Origin: Croceicoccus hydrothermalis
GTDB taxonomy: Bacteria > Pseudomonadota > Alphaproteobacteria > Sphingomonadales > Sphingomonadaceae
DNA: 49,945 nucleotides
Direction: 5' to 3'
Assembly (NCBI RefSeq): GCF_022378335.1
Contig: NZ_JAIQCI010000021.1
Location: 1 to 49,945, forward strand
This document shows, one piece after another, positions 37,118 to 45,344 of this stretch. A program made the translations under genes and the position numbers. The stretch's first letter is position 1. Each line of letters begins with the position of its first letter. The notes below the pieces were generated by a model. That model had not been told where the DNA came from and ran no database searches. It saw nothing but the letters and a program-made list of their open reading frames with translations.

Positions 37118-38170
37118 ATGATCTATCCCGTCGTCCGTCCGCTGATCTTCCGTCTCGATGCAGAGCGCGCCCATGGCGCCGCGTTGCGGGCGTTGAAGAC
37201 GCTGCCGTCCTCGCTCCTCGCCAGCCCGCCGCTGCCGCAGGCCAGCCTTGCGAGCGAGGTCGCCGGACTGCGTTTTCCCAATCCGGTCGGCATGGCCGCG
37301 GGTTTCGACAAGAACGGGGAGGTGCCGGACGCGCTGCTGCGCTGCGGCTTCGGCTTCGCCGAGCTGGGGTCGGTGACGCCGCGACCGCAGGCCGGCAATC
37401 CCAAACCACGCATGTTCCGGCTGGCGAAGGACAAGGCCGTCATCAACCGGCTGGGCTTCAACAACGAAGGGGCCGAGGCGGTCGCGGTGCGCATGCGGCG
37501 CCGGGCCCGGATCGATGGTGCGCGCGACGGCATCGTGGGCATCAATATCGGCGCGAACAAGGACAGCGCGAACCGTATCGACGATTATGCGCGGATGACG
37601 CGCACGATGGCGCCCTATGCCTCCTATCTCGCCGTCAATATCAGCAGCCCGAACACGCCGGGCTTGCGCGCGCTTCAGGACGAGGGCGCGCTCACCGAAC
37701 TGCTCGACGCGGTGAACGAGGCGCGGGGCGCGATCCGCGTGCCGCTTTTCCTGAAAGTGGCGCCCGATCTGGAGCCTGCGGACATCGACGCGATCGCGCG
37801 CATTGCGGCGGACAAGGGGCTGGGCGCGCTGATGGTGTCGAACACCACGGTGGCGCGCCCGCCGCTGGCCTCGCGCCATGCGGACGAGACCGGCGGGCTT
37901 TCGGGCGCACCGCTGCGCGAGATGGCGTTAATGCGGCTGCGCGATTTCCGCAAGGCGACCGGCGGCACGATCCCGCTCATCGGCATTGGCGGGATTTTCA
38001 CGGCAGAGGACGCGTGGGAGCGGATCCGCGCAGGCGCCAGCCTGGTGCAGCTTTACAGCGCGATGGTATACGAAGGGCCGGGCATCGCGGCGAAGATCAC
38101 GCGCCGCCTGCCCGAATTGATGCGCCGCGATGGTTTTTCCACGATTGCGGAGGCGGTGGGAAGCGAATAG
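37118..38170 (+). CDS. pyrD: Quinone-dependent dihydroorotate dehydrogenase (class 2)
   Basis: This 350-residue enzyme oxidises dihydroorotate to orotate in pyrimidine synthesis, passing electrons to quinone. It starts with the class 2 membrane-associating helix (MIYPVVRPLIFRLDAE). FMN-site motifs are FPNPVGMAAGFDKNGE near residue 55, NRLGFNNEGAE near residue 108, VNISSPNTPGL near residue 173 with the catalytic Ser in NISSPN, and IGIGGIFTAEDAW near the end. Length is typical. The ggt gene follows 10 bases after its stop, so they are probably co-transcribed, though their functions are unrelated. Confidence 0.95.
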   Translation: MIYPVVRPLIFRLDAERAHGAALRALKTLPSSLLASPPLPQASLASEVAGLRFPNPVGMAAGFDKNGEVPDALLRCGFGFAELGSVTPRPQAGNPKPRMFRLAKDKAVINRLGFNNEGAEAVAVRMRRRARIDGARDGIVGINIGANKDSANRIDDYARMTRTMAPYASYLAVNISSPNTPGLRALQDEGALTELLDAVNEARGAIRVPLFLKVAPDLEPADIDAIARIAADKGLGALMVSNTTVARPPLASRHADETGGLSGAPLREMALMRLRDFRKATGGTIPLIGIGGIFTAEDAWERIRAGASLVQLYSAMVYEGPGIAAKITRRLPELMRRDGFSTIAEAVGSE

Positions 38171-38180
38171 CACGCCTGTC

Positions 38181-39908
38181 ATGCTTCGCTTTGGAACCGC
38201 TTCGCTTCTTGCCCCGCTGATGCTCACCATGACCGGCGGTTGCGCAACCCTTCCCATTACCGAGGGGGGAGGGCGCGATGCGACCGTTCAGCCCGCCCCG
38301 CAAAAGGGAATGGTCAGCGCCGCCGATCCCCGCGCGGCCGAGGCCGGGGCGGAAATCCTGCGGCAGGGGGGCAATGCCACCGATGCGGCGATCGCGGTGC
38401 TGCTCGCGCTCAACGTGGTCGAGCCGCAGAGCAGCGGCATCGGCGGGGGCGGTTTTCTCCTCCTGCGCGACGACGGGGTGCTGACCAGCTTCGACGGGCG
38501 CGAAACCGCGCCGGCGGCGGCCACCGGTGACTGGTTCATGCGCGACGGTCGGCCGATATCCTTTGCCGAGGCGCGGCCCGGCGGGCTTTCCACCGGGGTT
38601 CCCGGCAATGTCGCGATGATGGCGCTGGCCCATGCCGAACATGGGCGGTTGCCGTGGCGCGCGTTGTTCGGGCCGGCCATTCGCCTCGCCCGCGACGGGT
38701 TCACCGTGACGCAGCGTCTGCACGATACGCTGGCGAGTGCACCCGACATTGCCGGGTTGAGCCCGGAGGGGCGCGCCTTGTTCTTTGGTGCGGACGGCGC
38801 GCCGGTCCCTGTGGGCACGACCTTGCGCAATCCGGCTTTTGCCCGTTTCCTGACCCGTGTCGCGGATGAAGGGGCGAACGCGTTCTATACCGGCGAAAAT
38901 GCGCGGGCCATCGTCGAAGCGGTCCGCACCGCGCCCCGCAACCCCGCGGCGATGACGCTGGCCGATATGGCCGGGTATCGCGCGGTGGAACGGCCCGCCG
39001 TATGCGGCGATTATCGTGCATACGAGATTTGCGGCATGGGCCCGCCATCGTCGGGGGCGACGACGGTCTATGCCATCGTGAAGCAGCTTGAAGATTTCGA
39101 CATGGCGGCGCTGGGCGCGGACGATCCGCAAAGCTGGCATCTGATCGCCGATTCCATGCGGCTCGCCTATGCCGACAGGGGCGCATATGTCGCCGATGGC
39201 GATGTCGTTTCGGTTCCGTTGCGCGGTTTGATGGACACGGACTATCTTGCCGACCGGGGTGCGATGCTGTCCGCGAGCACAGCGCTCGACACGGCCGAAC
39301 CCGGCAATCCCCCCGGCTCGGTCGCAATTGGCCCCGCCGGCATGCACGGGGCGGAGCATGGAACATCGCATTTCGTCGTCGTCGACGGCGAAGGGGGCGT
39401 CGCCAGCCTGACCTCCACAGTGGAAAGCGCGTTCGGATCGGGGCTCTTCGTCAACGGTTATTTCCTCAATAACGAGCTTACCGATTTCAGCTTCGTGCCG
39501 GTGGAAAACGGCCGGCCCGTCGCGAACGCGGTCGGCCCGGGCAAGCGTCCGCGCAGTTCGATGTCGCCTAGCATCGTGATGGGCCCCTCCGGCGATTTCC
39601 GGCTGGCCATCGGGGCCGCGGGCGGATCGACCATCATCGCGCAGACGGCAAAGACGATCATCGCCGTCATCGACTGGAACATGGATGTCGCCGATGCCAT
39701 TGCACTCCCGGTGATTTACGCGCCGGGCGATACGGTGCTTGTGGAGCAGGGCACGGCGCTTGCCGACATGGCCGCCGCGCTGACCGCGATTGGGCATGAC
39801 GTGCGCGTATGGCAGGGCCGCTTCAAAGCCAACGGGATCGAGCGTGCCGGTGATATCCTTCGCGGCGGCGCCGATCCGCGCAGCGAAGGGGCGGTAGCCG
39901 CACAATAG
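38181..39908 (+). CDS. ggt: Gamma-glutamyltransferase, lipoprotein
   Basis: This 575-residue protein is a gamma-glutamyltranspeptidase with a lipoprotein signal (LAPLMLTMTGGC; lipobox near residue 21). The autoprocessing site is the Thr in EHGTSHFVVVD near residue 394, which becomes the N terminus of the small subunit. Family motifs include GGNATDAAIAVLLALNVVEPQSSGIGGGGF near residues 70-95 and RPRSSMSPSIV near residue 455. It transfers or hydrolyses the gamma-glutamyl group of glutathione in the periplasm. The ATG at 38181 follows pyrD closely; upstream starts would overlap pyrD and lose the signal. Confidence 0.92.
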   Translation: MLRFGTASLLAPLMLTMTGGCATLPITEGGGRDATVQPAPQKGMVSAADPRAAEAGAEILRQGGNATDAAIAVLLALNVVEPQSSGIGGGGFLLLRDDGVLTSFDGRETAPAAATGDWFMRDGRPISFAEARPGGLSTGVPGNVAMMALAHAEHGRLPWRALFGPAIRLARDGFTVTQRLHDTLASAPDIAGLSPEGRALFFGADGAPVPVGTTLRNPAFARFLTRVADEGANAFYTGENARAIVEAVRTAPRNPAAMTLADMAGYRAVERPAVCGDYRAYEICGMGPPSSGATTVYAIVKQLEDFDMAALGADDPQSWHLIADSMRLAYADRGAYVADGDVVSVPLRGLMDTDYLADRGAMLSASTALDTAEPGNPPGSVAIGPAGMHGAEHGTSHFVVVDGEGGVASLTSTVESAFGSGLFVNGYFLNNELTDFSFVPVENGRPVANAVGPGKRPRSSMSPSIVMGPSGDFRLAIGAAGGSTIIAQTAKTIIAVIDWNMDVADAIALPVIYAPGDTVLVEQGTALADMAAALTAIGHDVRVWQGRFKANGIERAGDILRGGADPRSEGAVAAQ

Positions 39909-40003
39909 GTCACGCCAATTTGCGGGGTCGGCACGACGCACGCAAACTTGTGCGGACGGGCGCGGCCACCTAAATCCCCGATCAAGAGAGGAGATAGAGG
40001 CCA

Positions 40004-41845
40004 ATGCCAGGGACCCGTTCGAACGAGGGGCCGCACGCGATGACCCTGTCCGAGATCGACAAGGCGACGAGTCTTGTGGCGATGTTCCTGTCGCGCGCCG
40101 ACCGGATGGGGGATGCGCCCTTTCTCGTCGCGAAGGAGGATGGCGTCTGGCGTCCGATGTCCTGGGCGGAGGTGGCGCGCCGGGTCTGCCTCATGGCGGA
40201 AGCGCTGCGGCGGATCGGACTTGAAAAAGGGGACCGGGTGCTGCTCGTGGGGGAAAACCGGCCCGCATGGTGCATTGCCGATCTCGCCATCATGGCCGCC
40301 GGTCTGGTGACCGTTCCCGCCTATACGACCAACACGACGGCGGATCATCTCCACGTGCTCGAAAATTCGGGCGCGCGGGCGGCGATCGTCTCCAATTCCA
40401 AGCTGGCCGCGACCTTGCTCCCCGCCATGCTCAACAGCGATTGCGCCGAACATCTCGTGTCGATCGATCCGCTACGGCAGGAGCAGGCGGGGCAGGTGCG
40501 CTTCCACCGCTGTCCCGACCTTTACGAAGGGGACGCCGCCGCCGCCCGCGCCGCGGTCGATGCGCGCATGGCCAATGTCACGCGCGAGGATCTTGCCTGC
40601 ATCATCTATACCAGCGGCACCGGCGGCGCGCCGCGCGGCGTGCGGCAGCATCACGGCGCCATACTGCACAATTGCGCGGGGGCGGCCCGCATCATCGCGG
40701 AGGATTTCGGATGGGAGCGCGAACGTTTCCTGTCGTTCCTGCCGCTTTCGCACGCGTACGAACACACCGGCGGGCAATATCTGCCGATCTGCCTCGGCGC
40801 GGAAATCTACTATGCCGAAGGGCTGGACAAGCTTTCGGCGAATATTGAGGCGACGGCGCCGACGATCATGGTCGTCGTGCCGCGCCTGTTCGAGGTGTTG
40901 CGCACGAAGATCCTGCGGCAGATGAGGGGGCAGGGGAAGGTGGCCAATGTCCTGCTGTCGCGCGCCGTCGCACTGGCGGAGCGGCAGTCGCAGGAGCGCA
41001 CCCGCCCCCTCTTCGACGGGATCGAGGACAGGGTGCTCGACCGCAGCCTTCGGCCCAAGATCCGGGCGAAATTCGGCGGGCGGATCAAGGCGATGGTGTC
41101 GGGCGGGGCGCCGCTCAATCCCGATATCGGCTATTTCTTCACAGGCCTCGGCCTCCCGCTCCTTCAGGGTTACGGACAGACGGAGGCCGGCCCGGTCATC
41201 AGCTGCAACCGGCCGGCGGCGGGGCTGAAGATGGATACGGTCGGCCCGCCGCTGCACGGAGTGGAGGTGCGCATCGCGGACGATGGCGAAATCCTCGTGC
41301 GCGGGGAACTGGTGATGCACGGCTATTGGCGCAACGCGTCGGAAACCGCGAAGGCGTTGCACGACGGCTGGCTCCTTACCGGCGACATCGGGCACCTCGA
41401 TGCGAAGGGGCGGATCGTCATCACCGATCGCAAGAAGGACATGATCATCAACGACAAGGGCGACAATATCGCGCCGCAGCGTGTGGAGGGAATGCTCACC
41501 CTCGAACCGGAAATTGCGCAGGCGATGGTCGTGGGCGATCGCAAACCCTATGTCGTCGCGCTTGTGGTGCCCGATGCCGAATGGGCCGCGGAATGGGGCA
41601 GGGCGCAGAATCGAAAGGGTGAATGGCCGGAATGGACCGAGGATGCGGCGTTCAGGGCCGCGATCCGCGATGCGCTGGACCGGGTGAACGCGCATCTTTC
41701 GGTGATCGAACGGGTCCGCGGATTTGCCTTTGCCGACGAAGCCTTTTCGATCGAGAATGGCGAAATGACCCCGTCGCTCAAGATCCGGCGGCACAAGATC
41801 CGCGAACGTTATGGCAACCGGACCGACGGGCTCTACCGCGGGTAA
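40004..41845 (+). CDS. Long-chain acyl-CoA synthetase/AMP-dependent ligase
   Basis: This 613-residue adenylating enzyme has the nucleotide-binding loop YTSGTGGAPRGV near residue 205, the LPLSHAYEH motif near residue 250, GYGQTEAGPV near residue 390 and the hinge with DRKKDMIINDKGDNIAPQRVE near residue 480. It matches FadD15-like long-chain acyl-CoA synthetases, which activate fatty acids for breakdown or lipid synthesis. In the loop, the common Thr-Gly-x-Pro-Lys-Gly is replaced by GGAPRGV, a Lys to Arg change. A strong ribosome-binding region (AGAGGAGATAGAGG) precedes the ATG. Its end overlaps a convergent gene by 68 bases. Confidence 0.9.
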   Translation: MPGTRSNEGPHAMTLSEIDKATSLVAMFLSRADRMGDAPFLVAKEDGVWRPMSWAEVARRVCLMAEALRRIGLEKGDRVLLVGENRPAWCIADLAIMAAGLVTVPAYTTNTTADHLHVLENSGARAAIVSNSKLAATLLPAMLNSDCAEHLVSIDPLRQEQAGQVRFHRCPDLYEGDAAAARAAVDARMANVTREDLACIIYTSGTGGAPRGVRQHHGAILHNCAGAARIIAEDFGWERERFLSFLPLSHAYEHTGGQYLPICLGAEIYYAEGLDKLSANIEATAPTIMVVVPRLFEVLRTKILRQMRGQGKVANVLLSRAVALAERQSQERTRPLFDGIEDRVLDRSLRPKIRAKFGGRIKAMVSGGAPLNPDIGYFFTGLGLPLLQGYGQTEAGPVISCNRPAAGLKMDTVGPPLHGVEVRIADDGEILVRGELVMHGYWRNASETAKALHDGWLLTGDIGHLDAKGRIVITDRKKDMIINDKGDNIAPQRVEGMLTLEPEIAQAMVVGDRKPYVVALVVPDAEWAAEWGRAQNRKGEWPEWTEDAAFRAAIRDALDRVNAHLSVIERVRGFAFADEAFSIENGEMTPSLKIRRHKIRERYGNRTDGLYRG

Positions 41846-42407
41846 GCGGGGCGCGCGCCCTCAGTGCGCGGGGGGGCTGCGGTACGAGCGCCCTGTCCCG
41901 GACGAAGGTCGGCACGAACTGCGGGCGCCGCGATGACCAGCCGGATGCGGTCGCGTCATCCTCGCTTATGGATTTGAGCAGGCGCGCACGGCGTTCGGGG
42001 GGAAGTTTCGGCATCGCCGCAACCGCGCAGAACGACGCGGGCAGCCACAGCCGGACATTGGGGCCGAGCATCCTTTCATACAGGAAGCGATAGGCATCGA
42101 ATCGCGAGATGCACCCCTCGCACAGATTGAACACCGTCATCCGGACGAGGCGCCCGAAAAACAGATCGACATTCTGATCGACATGCGTCGGGATCATACC
42201 GCGCAATTCGCCGATGTCCTTGTATGCCATGATCTGCTGCCGGATGGAGACGGCCTCCCGGCTCGTGCGGGCATAGCGTTCGTAGGGATCGTGCCGTTCG
42301 AACGCGATGTCGAGGCTGCGTCGGATATAGCGTTGCTCTGCCGGATCGAAGGCGGCAAAAACGCGCATCTCGGCGATAAGCTGCTCCCCCGTGCTGTCCT
42401 GACCCAT
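41778..42407 (-). CDS. Hypothetical protein, Arg-rich C terminus
   Basis: From ATG 42407 (GGGGAT eight bases before it; an ATG at 42413 is too close to that site) this is a 209-residue protein. The first 165 residues look like a real soluble helical protein (for example VDQNVDLFFGRLVRMTVFNLCEGCISRFDAYRFLYERML) with one CEGC pair. The last 45 residues are Arg- and Pro-rich and run antisense over the end of the acyl-CoA synthetase gene. That tail may be an artefact of a lost stop or a recent frameshift. I do not recognise a domain. Confidence 0.55.
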   Translation of the reverse strand: MGQDSTGEQLIAEMRVFAAFDPAEQRYIRRSLDIAFERHDPYERYARTSREAVSIRQQIMAYKDIGELRGMIPTHVDQNVDLFFGRLVRMTVFNLCEGCISRFDAYRFLYERMLGPNVRLWLPASFCAVAAMPKLPPERRARLLKSISEDDATASGWSSRRPQFVPTFVRDRALVPQPPRALRARAPLTRGRARRSGCHNVRGSCAAGS

Positions 42408-42502
42408 GACCATATCCCCTTTCCGCGTCCAAGCAGAACGGAGGATCGCGCGGTTTGGTTAAACTTGGTAAACAGCGCGCGGCCAAGATCAGAAACGGAC
42501 GG

Positions 42503-43501
42503 TCAGATCAGACCCGACAGCGGGCTGGACGGGTCGGCATATTTGCGCGTCGCCATGCGCCCGGCGCGATAGGCGGCGCGTCCTGCCTCCACCCCGCGCC
42601 GCATGGCCTGGGCCATGAGAACGGGGTTCTTCGCCTCGGCAATGGCGGTGTTCATCAACACGCCGTCGCAGCCAAGCTCCATCGCGACCGCGGCATCCGA
42701 CGCGGTGCCGACGCCCGCATCGACCAGCACGGGGACGTTAGCCCCTTCCACGATGAGGCGGATCGTCACGCGGTTCTGAATGCCGAGCCCCGAACCGATC
42801 GGCGCGCCCAGCGGCATGATGGCGACCGCGCCCGCTTCCTCAAGCTGTTTCGCCGCGATGGGATCGTCGGTGCAATAGACCATCGGCTTGAACCCCTCGG
42901 CCACAAGCGTTTCGGTCGCTTTCAAGGTTTCGCGCATGTCGGGATAAAGCGTCTTCGCCTCGCCCAGCACCTCCAGCTTCACCAGGTCCCAGCCGCCGGC
43001 CTCCCGCGCGAGGCGCAGCGTGCGCACGGCCTCATCCGCGTTGAAGCAACCCGCGGTGTTTGGAAGGTACGTCACTTTTTTCGGGTCGATGAAATCGGTG
43101 AGCATCGGCGCCTTGGGATCCGACACGTTGACGCGGCGCACGGCGACGGTGACGATCTCCGCGCCCGAGGCTTCCAGCGCGGCGGCATTCTGCGCGAAAT
43201 CCTTGTACTTGCCGGTGCCCACGATCAGGCGCGAGGTAAACCGGCGTCCGGCCACTTCCCAGCTATCGTCATCGCCATGGTCGCCCCCGCCGACGAAATG
43301 CACGATTTCGAGCGTATCGCCATCGGACAGCGCGACATCGGCGAGCGTGGAGCGGGGCACGATCTCGCCATTGCGCTCCACCGCGATCTTTGCCGGATTG
43401 AGATCCAGTTGACGGGCGAGGTCGGCAACGCTGGCGCCGGCGGGCGTATGCATGCGGTCGCCGTTGACCTGAATTGCGATTGTGTCGGTGGTTTGGGTCA
43501 T
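42503..43501 (-). CDS. thiG: Bifunctional ThiS-ThiG (sulfur carrier fused to thiazole synthase)
   Basis: This 332-residue protein joins two thiamine-synthesis functions. Residues 1-75 are ThiS-like ([21 protein letters not shown], ending VHFVGGGD) and residues 85-332 are ThiG ([29 protein letters not shown] with the Schiff-base Lys, and [14 protein letters not shown] with [14 protein letters not shown]). ThiG makes the thiazole phosphate using sulfur from ThiS. The Gly-Gly that is normally a free C terminus is here followed by the linker, so how thiocarboxylate forms in the fusion is a puzzle; such fusions are known in other bacteria. It lies 65 bases downstream of merC on the same strand. 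Confidence 0.92.
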   Translation of the reverse strand: MTQTTDTIAIQVNGDRMHTPAGASVADLARQLDLNPAKIAVERNGEIVPRSTLADVALSDGDTLEIVHFVGGGDHGDDDSWEVAGRRFTSRLIVGTGKYKDFAQNAAALEASGAEIVTVAVRRVNVSDPKAPMLTDFIDPKKVTYLPNTAGCFNADEAVRTLRLAREAGGWDLVKLEVLGEAKTLYPDMRETLKATETLVAEGFKPMVYCTDDPIAAKQLEEAGAVAIMPLGAPIGSGLGIQNRVTIRLIVEGANVPVLVDAGVGTASDAAVAMELGCDGVLMNTAIAEAKNPVLMAQAMRRGVEAGRAAYRAGRMATRKYADPSSPLSGLI

Positions 43502-43566
43502 GCCCTCGACATAGCGTGCGCTGGCCGCTCTGCAAGGCGCGACATGGATCGCGCGGTGCAATCGCT

Positions 43567-43947
43567 TCAGATCGCGCAGCGATGCAGCCGCATGTTCCAT
43601 ACATGCGCCGCCGCCACGAGAGCGACTCCGGCAATGGTCAGAAACGCCTCTATCGGGCCGTGCGGTCCGGCGATCGCGCCAGCCATCAACACGATGCCCA
43701 CCCCACCCAGGTAAAGGGGCCCGCGCCGGCCCGAGCGCAGCGCGGCCAGCCCGATCGTCGCCCCGCCAATGATCAGCGCGACCACAAGGCCGAATTTGTG
43801 AATATCCGGCGACAGCAGCGCATGACCGCCGATCCCCACCGCACCGACAAGGAGGATCGAGGCGACGCAATGAACCGCGCACAGGCCGGACAGGCCAATG
43901 CCGAATCGGTCGAGGTTGAGCCAATCGGGGAAACGGGGACGCTCCAT
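43567..43947 (-). CDS. MerC domain membrane protein
   Basis: This 126-residue membrane protein has the MerC motif [16 protein letters not shown] near residue 20, with a Cys-x3-Cys pair, and four hydrophobic segments (last near [13 protein letters not shown]). A final cysteine (LHRC) lies near the end. MerC proteins carry mercury or other metals; chromosomal forms beside no mer operon more probably serve zinc or copper handling. A short palindrome of Zur/Fur type lies 13 bases before the start, on the side shared with ctaA, which suggests metal-dependent control (inference). Confidence 0.85.
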   Translation of the reverse strand: MERPRFPDWLNLDRFGIGLSGLCAVHCVASILLVGAVGIGGHALLSPDIHKFGLVVALIIGGATIGLAALRSGRRGPLYLGGVGIVLMAGAIAGPHGPIEAFLTIAGVALVAAAHVWNMRLHRCAI

Positions 43948-43959
43948 GACGTCTAGGTA

Positions 43960-43972
43960 TGATACATTATCA
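43960..43972. promoter_or_regulatory. Zur/Fur-like palindrome between merC and ctaA
   Basis: TGATA-CAT-TATCA is a perfect 5-3-5 palindrome, part of an AT-rich patch in GC-rich DNA. It lies 13 bases from the merC start and about 54 bases from the ctaA start, between the two divergent genes. The sequence resembles Fur-superfamily sites but is shorter than a full Zur box, so the regulator is uncertain. Confidence 0.5.
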
Positions 43973-44025
43973 CATTGCGCAACCCGCTCTTGCGATTTTT
44001 CCGATTTGGTCGCAGGGGCGCTCGC

Positions 44026-45117
44026 ATGGCTGTGCAATATTCAACGCCCGAAGGCAGCTTGCCCGTCGGACCGGCGCGTCCGCTTTCCATCGCGCGATGG
44101 CTGATGGTTGTTGCCGCGCTTGTCGTGGCGATGGTCATCGTGGGCGGTATCACCCGTCTCACCGAATCGGGACTTTCCATTACCGAGTGGAAACCCGTCA
44201 CCGGCGCCCTGCCGCCCATGAGCCAGGCGCAATGGGAGGCCGAGTTCGCCGCCTATCGCCGCATTCCCGAATATGTGCAGGTAAACGGCCCGGCGGGCAT
44301 GACGCTGGCGCAGTACAAGTTCATCTATTTCTGGGAATGGGCGCACCGTCTGCTTGGCCGGGTGATCGGCCTTGCATTCGCGCTGCCGCTTGCGTTCTAC
44401 TGGATCCGCGGGATGATCCCCGGCGGGTATAAATTGCGCCTGATCGCGCTTCTGACGCTGGGCGGGTTACAGGGGGCGTTCGGCTGGTTGATGGTGCGGT
44501 CGGGCGTCGGGCCGGATGCGATCGCGGACGCCCGCACGGATGTCAGCCATTACTGGCTTTCGATTCACCTGATGACCGCGCTCTTCACGCTGGGCGGGCT
44601 CGTTTGGACCGCGCTCGATCTCCGGCTGAATGCGCGGGGCGTGCCGCCTGCGCGTTTGCGCGGCTTTGCGGCGCTGGTGCTCGCCGTGCTGGCGATACAA
44701 TTGCTCTATGGGGCGTGGATGGCCGGGCTGAATGCGGGCTATGTCGCGCGGGACTGGCCCTTGATGCAGGGCGCGCTGTTCCCCGCAGGGATCGACTGGT
44801 CCCAGGGCGTGCTTCACGCGCTGAGCGCGGATCCATTCCTCGTGCATTTCATCCATCGCTGGTGGGCATGGGCGGCGGTTGCGGCGCTTATCGTTCTGGC
44901 ACGGCGGATAAGGGTGCGATCACGCGGGGCATCGGTGGCGATCCACGCCGCTTTCGGCACGCAGATCATCCTCGGCATCGCAACGGTGATGAGCGCGCTG
45001 GCGCTGTGGATCGCGGTGGCGCACCAGGCGGTCGGTGCGCTTCTGGTGATGGCCACGGTATGGGGTGCGCATGTCCTTGGTGCCCGCGACCGCATGCCGG
45101 GCAGCGTGCTCAAATAA
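44026..45117 (+). CDS. ctaA: Heme A synthase (COX15/CtaA)
   Basis: This 363-residue membrane protein oxidises heme O to heme A for cytochrome oxidase. The family opening GGITRLTESGLSITEWKPVTGALPP lies near residue 40. Conserved heme-binding histidines occur in EWAHRLLGRVIG near residue 105, SHYWLSIHLM near residue 175, and FIHRWWAW and VAHQAVG near residues 280 and 340. About eight hydrophobic segments are visible. The ATG at 44026 follows AGGGG by seven bases; the upstream GTG frame at 43975 would overlap the palindrome. It diverges from merC. Confidence 0.95.
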   Translation: MAVQYSTPEGSLPVGPARPLSIARWLMVVAALVVAMVIVGGITRLTESGLSITEWKPVTGALPPMSQAQWEAEFAAYRRIPEYVQVNGPAGMTLAQYKFIYFWEWAHRLLGRVIGLAFALPLAFYWIRGMIPGGYKLRLIALLTLGGLQGAFGWLMVRSGVGPDAIADARTDVSHYWLSIHLMTALFTLGGLVWTALDLRLNARGVPPARLRGFAALVLAVLAIQLLYGAWMAGLNAGYVARDWPLMQGALFPAGIDWSQGVLHALSADPFLVHFIHRWWAWAAVAALIVLARRIRVRSRGASVAIHAAFGTQIILGIATVMSALALWIAVAHQAVGALLVMATVWGAHVLGARDRMPGSVLK

Positions 45118-45228
45118 TTCTAGGGTGAGCCGCTTTTTCCGGATCGGGGCACAGCGCGATTCGTGCGTTCCGGCCAAGTAATACATCGGCCGTTTAAAGT
45201 GTTCGAGGCCATTTGCGGCAAGGCTTGC

Positions 45229-45257
45229 TTGAAATTGCGCCCTCCGGCGACTAGCGT
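45229..45257 (+). promoter_or_regulatory. Weak candidate promoter before the GGDEF gene
   Basis: TTGAAA at 45229-45234 and TAGCGT at 45252-45257 are separated by 17 bases, within the 227-base gap between ctaA and the GGDEF gene. The -10 is poor and the site lies 87 bases before the start codon. No other feature is visible in this gap. Confidence 0.25.
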
Positions 45258-45344
45258 CCTGTTCGGGGATGTCAGGGTGGCCGGCCTTCGCCTGTTCCGA
45301 AAGTTTCATGCCGCCTTGACCGAATATTGATCGGGGGCGCGAGC

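Noticed and set aside
38097..40004. Long minus-strand open frame (635 codons) opposite ggt
   Set aside because: It mirrors the ggt reading frame in high-GC DNA, has no domain or ribosome-binding site, and ggt has clear motifs and a lipoprotein signal.
43502..43566. TPP riboswitch upstream of thiS-thiG
   Set aside because: Only 65 bases separate it from merC, and no thi-box-like core is visible.
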